Shown one piece after another: positions 27,764 through 35,896 of a stretch of 64,000 nucleotides of DNA. Position 1 is the first letter of the stretch. The number at the start of each line of letters is the position of its first letter. Origin of the DNA: Enterococcus sulfureus ATCC 49903 (GTDB lineage Bacteria; Bacillota; Bacilli; Lactobacillales; Enterococcaceae); assembly GCF_000407605.1 (NCBI RefSeq), contig NZ_ASWO01000005.1:666001-730000 (forward strand). Direction: 5' to 3'. The notes below the pieces were generated by a model that searched no databases, was not told the origin of the DNA, and saw only the letters and a list, made by a program, of their open reading frames with translations. Both the position numbers and the translations under genes were made by a program.

Positions 27764-29176
27764 TTAACCTTCTTTAAAAATTTCTGCTAGACGGACGATC
27801 CAAGATGGAGATTTGAATTCTTCACGTTTTAGACGTGACTGATTTGGCCAAGTCGCAGTATCTAAACTACAACACGGTTGACTGGAGCGTATGACTGTTT
27901 CTTCAAAATACTGTAATAAATACGTTCGGTAGCAATCCGTTGTGTCAATATATGCTTTCATCGCGTGTAATTTTTGTTTTTTGATTCCTTCATATTGTTC
28001 CAACTCTACTAAAAACATCTCATTTTGCTGATAGGCTCGTAGCCATTTCTTATGAAGCGTTTCTTGTTTAGGTAAAAGTAGCTCAGGTTGCTGTTGTTTC
28101 AGTAACCACTGAAATTGTTGAATCTCTTGTGCTAATTTCTCTTGAAAAAAATAATGAATACGTTCATCAAATTCCTGGTATAGCAATAAGGCAAAACTTT
28201 CCTTGCCATCGCGACCAGCACGACCGATTTCTTGAAGATAATTCTCAATAGAATCTGGCAAGTCAAAATGAATGACGACCCGAATATCTGCTTTATCGAT
28301 CCCCATTCCAAATGCATTGGTTGCAATTAAAATTTGCAGTTGATTTTTTTGAAATTGTTGCTGCAAACTACTGCGTTCATTTGACGTCAAGCCACCATGA
28401 TAATAGCCTACAAGATACTCATCTTTTAAAAATCGATAGACTTCTTCGACTTTTTTACGTGTTGCACAGTAAATGATCGTCGCGCCATCACTTTGTGCGA
28501 GTACTTCTTTTAATTGAGCAAATTTGTCTTCGGTATGTTTGACAAACAATTGAATATTTGGACGATCCACAGAATATACAATTTCCTGATATCCTGGACG
28601 ACATAGCATGGTACTGATTTCTTCACGTACAGTTGGCGTTGCACTCGCGGTTAACGCAAGTGTTAGAGGATTGCCTAGCTCTTCTTTGATTTGCTGTAAT
28701 TGACGATATTCTGGTCGAAAATCGATTCCCCATTGCGAGATACAATGTGCCTCATCGACAACAAATAATGCAATGGTCTGTTGTTTCAACGCTTGGATCA
28801 GTCGTGGTTGATGCAACATTTCAGGACTAACAAATAAAAATTTATATGTTTGTAAATGCGTCAAAATATAATATCGCTCTTCTTTAGAAAGTTGGCTATT
28901 TAAATACGTTACGCGTTGTTCATTTTGTTGCAACAAGCGTTGTACTTGATCTTCCATCAGTGAAATCAATGGGGTCACCACAACGACTAATCCATCTAGT
29001 AAATAGCCTGTCAACTGATAACACAAACTTTTTCCTGTTCCTGTTGGGACTTGCATCAACGTGTCTTGTCCCTGTAATAAGGCTTCTATCGTTTCTTTTT
29101 GTCCGTCACGAAACGTGTCAAACCCAAAAAACTCTATTAGTTTATTCTCTAAGTCTTTTTCTTGCAACTGACTCAC
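27764..29176 (-). CDS. recQ: RecQ-family DNA helicase, short form
   Basis: A 470-residue superfamily 2 helicase: motif I TGTGKS, DEAH box VVDEAHCISQWG, SAT motif LTASATP and motif VI QEIGRAGRDG. The C-terminal region has a cysteine cluster (TDCYR, QPCC) that may form the RecQ zinc site, but there is no HRDC domain, resembling RecS of B. subtilis. The start is GTG and overlaps the end of the ypbB-type gene by 35 bases, so the two are coupled. Confidence 0.92.
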   Translation of the reverse strand: MSQLQEKDLENKLIEFFGFDTFRDGQKETIEALLQGQDTLMQVPTGTGKSLCYQLTGYLLDGLVVVVTPLISLMEDQVQRLLQQNEQRVTYLNSQLSKEERYYILTHLQTYKFLFVSPEMLHQPRLIQALKQQTIALFVVDEAHCISQWGIDFRPEYRQLQQIKEELGNPLTLALTASATPTVREEISTMLCRPGYQEIVYSVDRPNIQLFVKHTEDKFAQLKEVLAQSDGATIIYCATRKKVEEVYRFLKDEYLVGYYHGGLTSNERSSLQQQFQKNQLQILIATNAFGMGIDKADIRVVIHFDLPDSIENYLQEIGRAGRDGKESFALLLYQEFDERIHYFFQEKLAQEIQQFQWLLKQQQPELLLPKQETLHKKWLRAYQQNEMFLVELEQYEGIKKQKLHAMKAYIDTTDCYRTYLLQYFEETVIRSSQPCCSLDTATWPNQSRLKREEFKSPSWIVRLAEIFKEG

Positions 29177-30164
29177 GCTTTCTCTTAATTTGGTATAGTC
29201 GATACACTAAAAAATCAATATCTTTAAAGTCGAGTACCGTTTGAAATTCTTTATAGGAAACTGCCCAAATATCCTCGGAAAAGACTTGCTCATCGATAAC
29301 CTTCATTGGAAATAGAGTAAATGGAAACTGCTCGTCTAAAATGGCCCATTCAATCAGGTGATCACGAATCGTACTTTCTTTTAATCGACGTTTTTGGGCG
29401 ATCGTTTCAATCGATTGCTGTTCTAAGAAAGCCATACGTGTCATAAGTACACTCTGATTCAGATTTTCTAAAAAAGGTTGTTTGATCACACGGTATAACA
29501 CATAGTCATTATGTTGCAATAATTCGTGATATAAATTATGCCATGCACTAGCACGATATAGTTGGCCTTTGATCGTTTCAATTTCAGGAAATACTTGATA
29601 AAATGTTTCACCTGCAATCGTACCACCCGATAAAGTGGCGACCAATAGATCACTTTGCTGCGAAGGCAATTTAGAAAATAATTCCTGCAATTCTTCATAA
29701 ACACGCTGTTTTATTTTTTCGGTATCATCTAGCTTAAGCTTACGTAAGATCTCTGTATAGTAAGGAGTCGTTTCTAACGCAATCGTTTCATTTGGGTGCT
29801 TTGTCGTCAATTGCTGAATGAAAAATTGAATGACACGCCACGCGGTTTCATCTTTTCTTCCAAAACGAAAATAATTGATTGCACGATACTCTTGTTCATC
29901 TAAAAAAGAAGGTGTTATTTGCTCTTTTGTAATCATAAGCATGCCGTCTTTTACTTCAATCGATGAATCATGGAGTAGATTCTTGATCGTCTGTTGAAAT
30001 TCAGCTTCACTCAATTGCGGAAAACTTCCTAAATAAGGAAGTAAATCCATAAAAAAAGCATAACTTAAGACAGAAGAGGTCTTTTTTCCAATTAAGATTT
30101 GATACAGCGTCGTCAGTTTTAACTTGTTCTTTTTTTGTAATAACGCTAAAATAAATTCAGTCAA
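29142..30164 (-). CDS. YpbB-like helix-turn-helix protein upstream of recQ
   Basis: A 340-residue protein with an N-terminal Lys-rich segment and a C-terminal helix-turn-helix-like region (SIETIAQKRRLKESTIRDHLIEW), as in the HTH_40 helicase-associated family. In Bacillus the equivalent ypbB is co-transcribed with recS and lies beside fer, the same arrangement as here. It probably assists or regulates the helicase; no direct role is known. The start is TTG with GAGGTGA five bases upstream. Confidence 0.75.
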   Translation of the reverse strand: MTEFILALLQKKNKLKLTTLYQILIGKKTSSVLSYAFFMDLLPYLGSFPQLSEAEFQQTIKNLLHDSSIEVKDGMLMITKEQITPSFLDEQEYRAINYFRFGRKDETAWRVIQFFIQQLTTKHPNETIALETTPYYTEILRKLKLDDTEKIKQRVYEELQELFSKLPSQQSDLLVATLSGGTIAGETFYQVFPEIETIKGQLYRASAWHNLYHELLQHNDYVLYRVIKQPFLENLNQSVLMTRMAFLEQQSIETIAQKRRLKESTIRDHLIEWAILDEQFPFTLFPMKVIDEQVFSEDIWAVSYKEFQTVLDFKDIDFLVYRLYQIKRKRESVARKRLRE

Positions 30165-30194
30165 GTGATCACCTCAAGAAAGTAGGAATAGAAA

Positions 30195-30410
30195 ATGTCT
30201 CATACGACATGTGCGCTCGTTCCAGAACGCTGCATTGCATGCGGATTATGTGCCGTCTATGCACCTCAAGTATTTGATTATGATGAAGAAGGCATTGTTT
30301 TATTTAAAGAAGAACCTTATGCAAAAAAACAATTTATTTCGGATGCAGAATCAGCATCTGTTTTAAAAGCTTATCAAAAATGCCCCGTTCGTGCAATCTT
30401 AATCGAATAA
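30195..30410 (+). CDS. fer: Ferredoxin, single [4Fe-4S]
   Basis: A 71-residue electron carrier with three cysteines in CIACGLC and the fourth in KCPV near the end, giving one [4Fe-4S] cluster; the second-cluster positions are absent. It resembles the Bacillus Fer type. Only 30 bases separate it from the divergent ypbB-type gene, so the two promoters must overlap each other or the coding regions. Confidence 0.92.
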   Translation: MSHTTCALVPERCIACGLCAVYAPQVFDYDEEGIVLFKEEPYAKKQFISDAESASVLKAYQKCPVRAILIE

Positions 30411-30423
30411 CTAAATGTACGTA

Positions 30424-30472
30424 AAAAAATAACGAAATCTCCTTATCACAAGAGATTTCGTTATTTTTTATT
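30424..30472. terminator. Bidirectional terminator between fer and ribU
   Basis: AATAACGAAATCTC/GAGATTTCGTTATT stem with A and T runs on each side. Confidence 0.85.
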
Positions 30473-31079
30473 TTGAATATTGACGATATTGAATCGTGCC
30501 AATTTGTTTTTTAGATAACCAAGGTAATAGTTTCGCATATAACGCTAAAAAGACAACGCTCACCAATGATGCTTTAATTAAATTAAATGGTACAACGCCA
30601 ATCGCCACATATTTTGCAAGTGACATCCCTAAAAAGTTCGTTGCTGTAGCATTAAAGAAATACAAGTACATCGGTGTAATCACAAAATAGTTCGCTAAAC
30701 TCATAAACACCGTCATCGCAAGTACCCCAGTTACTACACCAAATGCTTTATGAAAGGTTAATTGTTTACGTACTTGGAAGAAATAATACATTGGTAAAAC
30801 AAAAGCTGATGTGGCCATAAAGCTTGCGACATCTCCTACGATATTTGTCGGATCCGCTGCACCGGTAGTCAATAAATGCAATACCGATCGAATCAACGCC
30901 GTTAAAATCCCTGCCAATGGCCCATATAAAAACATACTTAGCAATACTGGTATATCACTAAAGTCCACTTTCATAAATCCAAATGCCGGAATAACTGGAA
31001 AACCGAAAAATTGTAAAATCAACCCCATTGCTGCAAATAACGACACCGCGACCATTTTTTGTACCTTTGTGTTCTTCAT
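30468..31079 (-). CDS. ribU: Riboflavin ECF transporter substrate-binding protein
   Basis: A 203-residue integral membrane S component with about six helices; it binds riboflavin and works with a shared EcfAA'T energising module that is not in this window. Hydrophobic profile, length and motifs such as KVDFSDIPVLLSMFLYGPLAG match RibU. The FMN riboswitch in its leader confirms the substrate: FMN accumulation should stop transcription. Confidence 0.95.
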   Translation of the reverse strand: MKNTKVQKMVAVSLFAAMGLILQFFGFPVIPAFGFMKVDFSDIPVLLSMFLYGPLAGILTALIRSVLHLLTTGAADPTNIVGDVASFMATSAFVLPMYYFFQVRKQLTFHKAFGVVTGVLAMTVFMSLANYFVITPMYLYFFNATATNFLGMSLAKYVAIGVVPFNLIKASLVSVVFLALYAKLLPWLSKKQIGTIQYRQYSK

Positions 31080-31143
31080 TCAAATATCCTCCTAATAATT
31101 TAGGAAACATCTTCACAGAAGCTTATTTATTTCTTCTAAACAG

Positions 31144-31181
31144 AAAAAGTACCCTATTTTCGTACACGAAAATAGGGTACT
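31144..31181 (-). terminator. Riboswitch-controlled terminator of ribU leader
   Basis: AGTACCCTATTTTCG and CGAAAATAGGGTACT form a 15-bp stem followed by T. The first arm (CCCTATTTTC) can instead pair with GAAGATAGGG at the 3' end of the FMN aptamer, giving an antiterminator when FMN is absent. Confidence 0.9.
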
Positions 31182-31210
31182 TGTTTTGATTGATTTTAGA
31201 CAAAACAAAT

Positions 31211-31343
31211 ACGCCCTATCTTCTTTATCCAGACTGTACTGTCGGTAACGGAATTACACCGTATCGGCTATGATACACCAGGTATATCATAGTTCGTGGA
31301 CTATTACCACCGGTCGGGAATTTCACCCTGCCCCTGAAGACGA
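31211..31343 (-). ncRNA. FMN riboswitch (RFN element)
   Basis: The minus strand carries the RFN conserved blocks in order: TTCAGGGCAGGGTGAAATTC-type start (here with an extra G), CCCGACCGGTGGTA, AGTCCACGA, GGTGTAATTCCG, TACCGACAGTA and CAGTCTGGAT, closing with AGAAGATAG. It lies between a promoter and the ribU terminator and should switch ribU off at high FMN. Confidence 0.97.
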
Positions 31344-31369
31344 ACCTTAAATATTTAATTTATAGTTCT

Positions 31370-31397
31370 ATTATACATAAATAAACTAATATCTCAA
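31370..31397 (-). promoter_or_regulatory. Promoter of the riboswitch-ribU transcript
   Basis: TTGAGA (31397-31392) and a perfect TATAAT (31375-31370) with a 16-base spacer lie about 25 bases upstream of the aptamer. Confidence 0.75.
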
Positions 31398-31409
31398 GTA
31401 ATTGATTTG

Positions 31410-32126
31410 TTATTTACTACTTTCTAAAATTGCATTGATTTCTTTTTTGGATAACTCACGGAATTCTCCAGGACGCAAATTACCAAGCGTTAACGGTCCA
31501 TATTGTTCCCGCTTTAATTTTTGAACCGGCAATTTTACTGCCTCTAACATATGTTTCACTTGGTGATTTTTTCCTTCATGAATCGTCAATTGCACAATAC
31601 TTGTCTTGGCTTGATGATCAGTCGATAAAATATCAAAACGCGCTGGCGCATACTTTTCGCCCTTATAACGAATCCCTCGTGTCAATGGTTTTAAATCTTG
31701 AGGCAGTGCAACTCCTTTTACTTTAGCTACGTATTTTTTCTCGACTTCATGTTTTGGATGGGTCAAACGCTGTGCAAAATCACCATCATTCGTTAATAAC
31801 AACAAACCAGAGGTGTCATAATCTAAACGCCCCACTGGATAAATTCGTTCGGATACATCGCTAAAATAATCTGTTACGACTTTACGTTTTTTATCATCTG
31901 TTACGGCTGAGATCACACCGCGTGGTTTATAAAACATAAAATATACGTATTGTTCACTTGAAATCGGCACACCATCTACTGCAACTTCATCTTTTTTACT
32001 TACTTTTGTTCCCAACTCGCGAATGACTTGACCATTGATAGCCACTCGTCCATCTAAAATCAGTTGTTCTGCTTTTCTACGTGAAGCGATTCCTGCTTGT
32101 GCAATTACTTTTTGTACTCGTTCCAT
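31410..32126 (-). CDS. rluB: Large-subunit rRNA pseudouridine synthase, RluB type
   Basis: A 238-residue RsuA/RluB-family enzyme with an N-terminal S4 RNA-binding domain (RVQKVIAQAGIASRRKAEQLI) and the catalytic motif GRLDYDTSGLLLLTNDG containing the active Asp. The RluB type modifies 23S rRNA near position 2605. Its ATG overlaps the scpB stop (TAATG), placing it in the scpA-scpB-rluB operon usual for Firmicutes. Confidence 0.93.
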   Translation of the reverse strand: MERVQKVIAQAGIASRRKAEQLILDGRVAINGQVIRELGTKVSKKDEVAVDGVPISSEQYVYFMFYKPRGVISAVTDDKKRKVVTDYFSDVSERIYPVGRLDYDTSGLLLLTNDGDFAQRLTHPKHEVEKKYVAKVKGVALPQDLKPLTRGIRYKGEKYAPARFDILSTDHQAKTSIVQLTIHEGKNHQVKHMLEAVKLPVQKLKREQYGPLTLGNLRPGEFRELSKKEINAILESSK

Positions 32127-32701
32127 TATTCGTTCTCCTCTATTTGAGTGATAGGCTGAAACAGATCTTGTATAGGTTCCTCTAAATCGGCGCTCATCAC
32201 TTCTAAATCTGGTAATTCAGTTAGATCTTTCAACCCAAAATAATTCATAAAATACGCGGACGTTCCATATAAAATAGCACGCCCAGGACCATCTACTCGT
32301 CCTTTTTCTTCTACTAATTGTAGCGCAACTAACTTTTGTAACGATCCTGAAGCCTTCACACCACGAATCGTTTCGATTTCAACTCTTGTAATCGGCTGTT
32401 TGTAAGCAATAATCGCAAGTGTTTCCAACGCTGCTTGCGACAAGCGACCTGAAAGTGGTGATCGTGCATATTCTTTTAATAGAGGTGCCAATAGTTGTTT
32501 TGTTGACAAAATAAATTGTTGCCCTACTTCTAAAATACACAATGCGCTTTGATCATCTTCTTCATAGCGTTTTGCCAATTCCATTAACTGCGTATGTACG
32601 ACAGTCTGAGATCGATTGAGAATCGTGCTGAGTTCTTCTAAACGGATGCCTTCTTGTCCAACAATAAATAATAACGCTTCAATCTCCTGATATTCCTTCA
32701 T
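32126..32701 (-). CDS. scpB: Segregation and condensation protein B
   Basis: A 191-residue winged-helix protein that joins ScpA and Smc in the bacterial condensin complex. The central signature [27 protein letters not shown] region is present with [13 protein letters not shown] and [10 protein letters not shown] start it at 32701, where AGGAGAAC precedes the ATG; this overlaps the end of scpA by 23 bases. The longer frame to 32737 has no site. Confidence 0.95.
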   Translation of the reverse strand: MKEYQEIEALLFIVGQEGIRLEELSTILNRSQTVVHTQLMELAKRYEEDDQSALCILEVGQQFILSTKQLLAPLLKEYARSPLSGRLSQAALETLAIIAYKQPITRVEIETIRGVKASGSLQKLVALQLVEEKGRVDGPGRAILYGTSAYFMNYFGLKDLTELPDLEVMSADLEEPIQDLFQPITQIEENE

Positions 32702-33443
32702 ATAATTGTTCTCCTGGATAGATCTTAATTTCTGCATACTGAGCTGTTTGAGCTACTTTTATTTTTTGATACTTCATCAGTTCAAGCATCGCCATAAAAG
32801 TCGTGACTAGTTCTTCTTTCGTACCGGTAACAAGTAAGGCTTCTAAGGTACATCCTGCCATCATTTCTTCTTGGATTTTTTTCGTGATCCACATTATTTT
32901 TTCATCGACAGTCGTCTCATCTTTGGCGATACTTGCATCGATTTTTTTACGTTTTTTCTTTTTTTCAAGCAACTGATGAAAAGCCAAAAATAAATCAATC
33001 GTATTGACTTGATTTTGCTTCAATTCCACCTGTGATTCTTGATAATCTTCCAATTCCATAGGTTCACTATGAAAGAAAGTTTCACGTTCTTGTGCAAAAG
33101 AAGACAGGGTTTGAGCAGCCTGTTTGTATTTTTTATACTCAACAAGTTGCGCGATCAATTGCTCTCTTGGATCTTCTTCTTCATAGTCGATCCATTCTTC
33201 TTCATATTCTTCCGTAGGCAAAAGCATTCGACTTTTCATCGCCATTAATGTAGCCGCCATAACAAGATATTCACCTGCAATTTCTAACTCCAAATGCTTC
33301 ATCGCATGAATATATGTTAGGTATTGGTCTGTAATCTGAGAAATCGGGATATCGTAAATATCCAATTCTAGCTCATTTAATAAATGCAACAGCAAGTCTA
33401 AAGGACCTTCAAAAATTGCTAATTTTACTTTCATTTCTTCCAT
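32679..33443 (-). CDS. scpA: Segregation and condensation protein A
   Basis: A 254-residue kleisin that bridges the Smc heads. It opens with the typical [16 protein letters not shown], then [12 protein letters not shown] and [18 protein letters not shown]; an acidic middle and a C-terminal winged helix follow. First gene of the scpA-scpB-rluB operon; the xerD gene ends ten bases upstream, so read-through from xerD is possible. Confidence 0.95.
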   Translation of the reverse strand: MEEMKVKLAIFEGPLDLLLHLLNELELDIYDIPISQITDQYLTYIHAMKHLELEIAGEYLVMAATLMAMKSRMLLPTEEYEEEWIDYEEEDPREQLIAQLVEYKKYKQAAQTLSSFAQERETFFHSEPMELEDYQESQVELKQNQVNTIDLFLAFHQLLEKKKKRKKIDASIAKDETTVDEKIMWITKKIQEEMMAGCTLEALLVTGTKEELVTTFMAMLELMKYQKIKVAQTAQYAEIKIYPGEQLYEGISGD

Positions 33444-33453
33444 TTATGTACTC

Positions 33454-34347
33454 CTATGCACGCGGGAAGTATTGTTTATACACTTCTGTCATTCGTTTTT
33501 TCGTAATATGTGTATAGATCTGCGTAGTGGAAATATCCGCATGTCCTAACAATTCTTGTACAGTACGTAAATCTGCACCATTTTCTAAGAGATGTGTGGC
33601 AAAACTATGACGCAATGTATGAGGTGTGACCGTTTTGAAAATTCCAGCCTCACGTACGATTTGCTTCAAATTCTTCCAAACACCTTGACGACTGAGCTTT
33701 TTCCCATGATGATTGACAAATAATGCTGTTTCATCTGGATGTTTTCCAACAAGCAATGGTCGAGCTTCATCTAGATATCGTTCGATCCAATCAATCGCTA
33801 GATCTCCTAGTGGTACAATTCGTTCTTTTTCACCCTTACCGATCGTTTGTAACAACGCCATATTTAAATGGACATCGCTTAAGCGTAAATTGATCACTTC
33901 ACTCACACGCAGTCCTGTCGCATACATCACTTCCAATAACGCACGATCTCGAATACCTAAAATCGTTTTGGTATCTGGAGTCTGGATCAAACGCTCTACT
34001 TCTTCTAAACTCAATGTATCTGGTAATTTTTGCTGTTTTTTTGGCGTATCGATATGTTGCATCGGATCATGATCTGTGACACGTTCTTGACGTAAAAATT
34101 GATGAAAGCGTCGCAAACTAGAAATCATTCGTGTAACAGTTGCCGGCGATTTCCCAGCTTTTTGCATCGTTTCTAAAAAATCTAATACAAGGTAACGATC
34201 TACATTTTGCCATTGCGTAATATTACGCTCAACTAAAAAATGATAATACTGCATTAAATCGCGTGCATAACTTTGTTTAGTATTGCTTGATAATCCACGT
34301 TCGATCGTTAAATAATGCAGATACTCTTCAATTTGTTCTTTCATCAT
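33454..34347 (-). CDS. xerD: Tyrosine recombinase XerD
   Basis: A 297-residue site-specific recombinase that resolves chromosome dimers at dif with a partner recombinase. The N-terminal SAM-like domain is followed by the catalytic residues: Arg in ATGLRVSE, His-x-x-Arg in HTLRHSFATH, His in LLGHADIST and the nucleophile Tyr in TQIYTHI. Start at 34347 (ATGATG) with AAAGGA upstream. The position beside fur is the same as in Bacillus and enterococci. Confidence 0.93.
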   Translation of the reverse strand: MMKEQIEEYLHYLTIERGLSSNTKQSYARDLMQYYHFLVERNITQWQNVDRYLVLDFLETMQKAGKSPATVTRMISSLRRFHQFLRQERVTDHDPMQHIDTPKKQQKLPDTLSLEEVERLIQTPDTKTILGIRDRALLEVMYATGLRVSEVINLRLSDVHLNMALLQTIGKGEKERIVPLGDLAIDWIERYLDEARPLLVGKHPDETALFVNHHGKKLSRQGVWKNLKQIVREAGIFKTVTPHTLRHSFATHLLENGADLRTVQELLGHADISTTQIYTHITKKRMTEVYKQYFPRA

Positions 34348-34413
34348 TTCACATCCTTTGCTCCACCACTGATTTATCATAACAAATTTTCCAACAAAAC
34401 GATAGCACCGCTT

Positions 34414-34456
34414 TAAAAAAACAAAACAAGCAAAAGATTACTCTTTTGCTTGTTTG
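34414..34456 (-). terminator. Terminator of fur
   Basis: AACAAGCAAAAGA/TCTTTTGCTTGTT stem with a 4-base loop and a T-rich tail on the minus strand, overlapping the fur stop. Confidence 0.8.
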
Positions 34457-34902
34457 ATTTTTTCTTGACACTCATAGCAAATTCCATGAAACGTCAACCG
34501 ATGATCTTTTACGATAAATCGATAACGATCTTCGACGACTTCTTCCACACTACCCAATAAATCTTCTTCAATTTCTTCAATATTGCCACATTCCAAACAA
34601 AGCAAATGATGATGAAAATGTTCCGCACCTTCTTTTCGAAGATCATAACGCGCAACACCATCGTTAAAACTTACTTTATTGACAACATGTAATTCTGTCA
34701 AAATTTCCAATGTACGATAGACGGTAGCTAAACCGATTTCTGGACTCTTTTTTTTCACAAAAAAATAGATTTCTTCTGCAGAAAGATGCTCTTTCTCATT
34801 TTCCAGTAATACCAATACAGTCGCTTCTCTTTGAGGAGTCAATTTAAATCCCGAATCATGAAGTTGCTGCTTCGTTTTTTTCAAGGCAGAAACAGTGTTC
34901 AC
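34438..34902 (-). CDS. fur: Fur-family metal-dependent repressor
   Basis: A 154-residue regulator with an N-terminal winged helix (SGFKLTPQREATVLVLL; GLATVYRTLEIL) and a C-terminal metal-binding domain with HFHHHLLC and two CxxC pairs (CLEC, CYEC). Synteny with xerD points to the iron regulator Fur; PerR or Zur cannot be fully excluded. I choose the GTG at 34902 because AGGTG lies seven bases upstream; the ATG at 34908 is too close to that site. Candidate operator sites lie in its own promoter. Confidence 0.88.
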   Translation of the reverse strand: MNTVSALKKTKQQLHDSGFKLTPQREATVLVLLENEKEHLSAEEIYFFVKKKSPEIGLATVYRTLEILTELHVVNKVSFNDGVARYDLRKEGAEHFHHHLLCLECGNIEEIEEDLLGSVEEVVEDRYRFIVKDHRLTFHGICYECQEKIKQAKE

Positions 34903-34917
34903 GAGCATGCACCTACT

Positions 34918-34932
34918 TTATCATTATTCTCA
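34918..34932. promoter_or_regulatory. Candidate Fur-type box 1 upstream of fur
   Basis: TTATCATTATTCTCA resembles the 7-1-7 inverted repeat TGATAATNATTATCA (11 of 14 on the minus strand). It lies between the promoter and the fur start, in a position to block transcription. Confidence 0.4.
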
Positions 34933-34959
34933 TTTACGTTTTACGTAACGGACTCTATA

Positions 34960-34996
34960 CTAGAATCATTATAATTTACTTTTCGGATTTCGACAA
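34960..34996 (-). promoter_or_regulatory. fur promoter overlapping a Fur/PerR-type box
   Basis: TTGTCG (34996-34991) and TATAAT (34973-34968) have a 17-base spacer. The -10 box lies inside the inverted repeat TTATAATGATTCTAG (34974-34960), close to the PerR/Fur 7-1-7 consensus. Self-repression is inferred. Confidence 0.55.
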
Positions 34997-35866
34997 GCTC
35001 TCGTCATGATTTGTTTTCAACAAATACGTGTGTCCATCTTTTTGTTCGATCAAACGCGCTTTTAGTAAATGCCCAATCGCTCGTTTAAACTGACCTTTAC
35101 TGATTCCAAATAGTTGTTTGATGGCTTCTGGATCCGATTTATCTGTATACGGCATGCTGTGTTCAGCTGTCCGTTCAAGATAAGCCAATAGCATTTTCGC
35201 ATCATCTCCAATAGCTTCATGCGCTCTTGGTTTTAAAGAAAGGTTTAATACGCCATCTGGGCGAATCCCAATCACGCGACCGTTGACTGTTTCTCCCAAA
35301 CGTGGTTCGTTAAATCGTTCGGAAGGATGGATAAATCCAATATAAAAATCATCGGTCAAAATATATGTCCCCATCAATTTCAAACGAAATACTGTTCCAG
35401 AGATATCTTTATTTTTTAATTCTGGTGTCCCCTTTTTTGAGAGTGCTCTAAAAATCTTTTCTTCTGCCAATGAAGCCCAGATCCGGTCTTTACTGTCGAC
35501 AGTCAATTGGACCATCAAGTGATCCCCTTTTTTAGGCCACAATTCGCGCATCGTTGGCAATTCGTCTAGGGATACTGCGATATCTTTATCTGGCAGTCCA
35601 ATATCTACAAATACACCTAGATCACGACGGACATCTTTTACCTCTGCAAAAGCAAAATGTCCTGGTCTACTCTTAGGGATAATCGTTGTAAAGCAATTGT
35701 CTTGTGACTGATTTTGATACCCAAATCCTTCAACTGCTTCACCTAATTGATGTTCTCCTTCTGATTTTAATAAACGAAAAGTCATTCCATTTTTTTGGAC
35801 GTAATACGCTTGATCATTCTCATCAATGATCAATCCTGTAAATACAGATGCTAATAATTCATTCAT
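34976..35866 (-). CDS. cvfB: CvfB-type S1 RNA-binding protein
   Basis: A 296-residue protein with tandem S1-like beta-barrel segments (FAEVKDVRRDLGVFVDIGLPDKDIAV; GTVFRLKLMGTYILTDD; NGRVIGIRPDGVLNLSL) and a C-terminal winged helix (LFGISKGQFKRAIGHLLKARLIEQ). CvfB in Staphylococcus binds RNA and affects virulence-factor expression. It lies directly upstream of fur but fur has its own promoter. Confidence 0.9.
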   Translation of the reverse strand: MNELLASVFTGLIIDENDQAYYVQKNGMTFRLLKSEGEHQLGEAVEGFGYQNQSQDNCFTTIIPKSRPGHFAFAEVKDVRRDLGVFVDIGLPDKDIAVSLDELPTMRELWPKKGDHLMVQLTVDSKDRIWASLAEEKIFRALSKKGTPELKNKDISGTVFRLKLMGTYILTDDFYIGFIHPSERFNEPRLGETVNGRVIGIRPDGVLNLSLKPRAHEAIGDDAKMLLAYLERTAEHSMPYTDKSDPEAIKQLFGISKGQFKRAIGHLLKARLIEQKDGHTYLLKTNHDESLSKSEK

Positions 35867-35896
35867 TGTTGTTCTCCTTTTAAACTAAAGTTCTCT

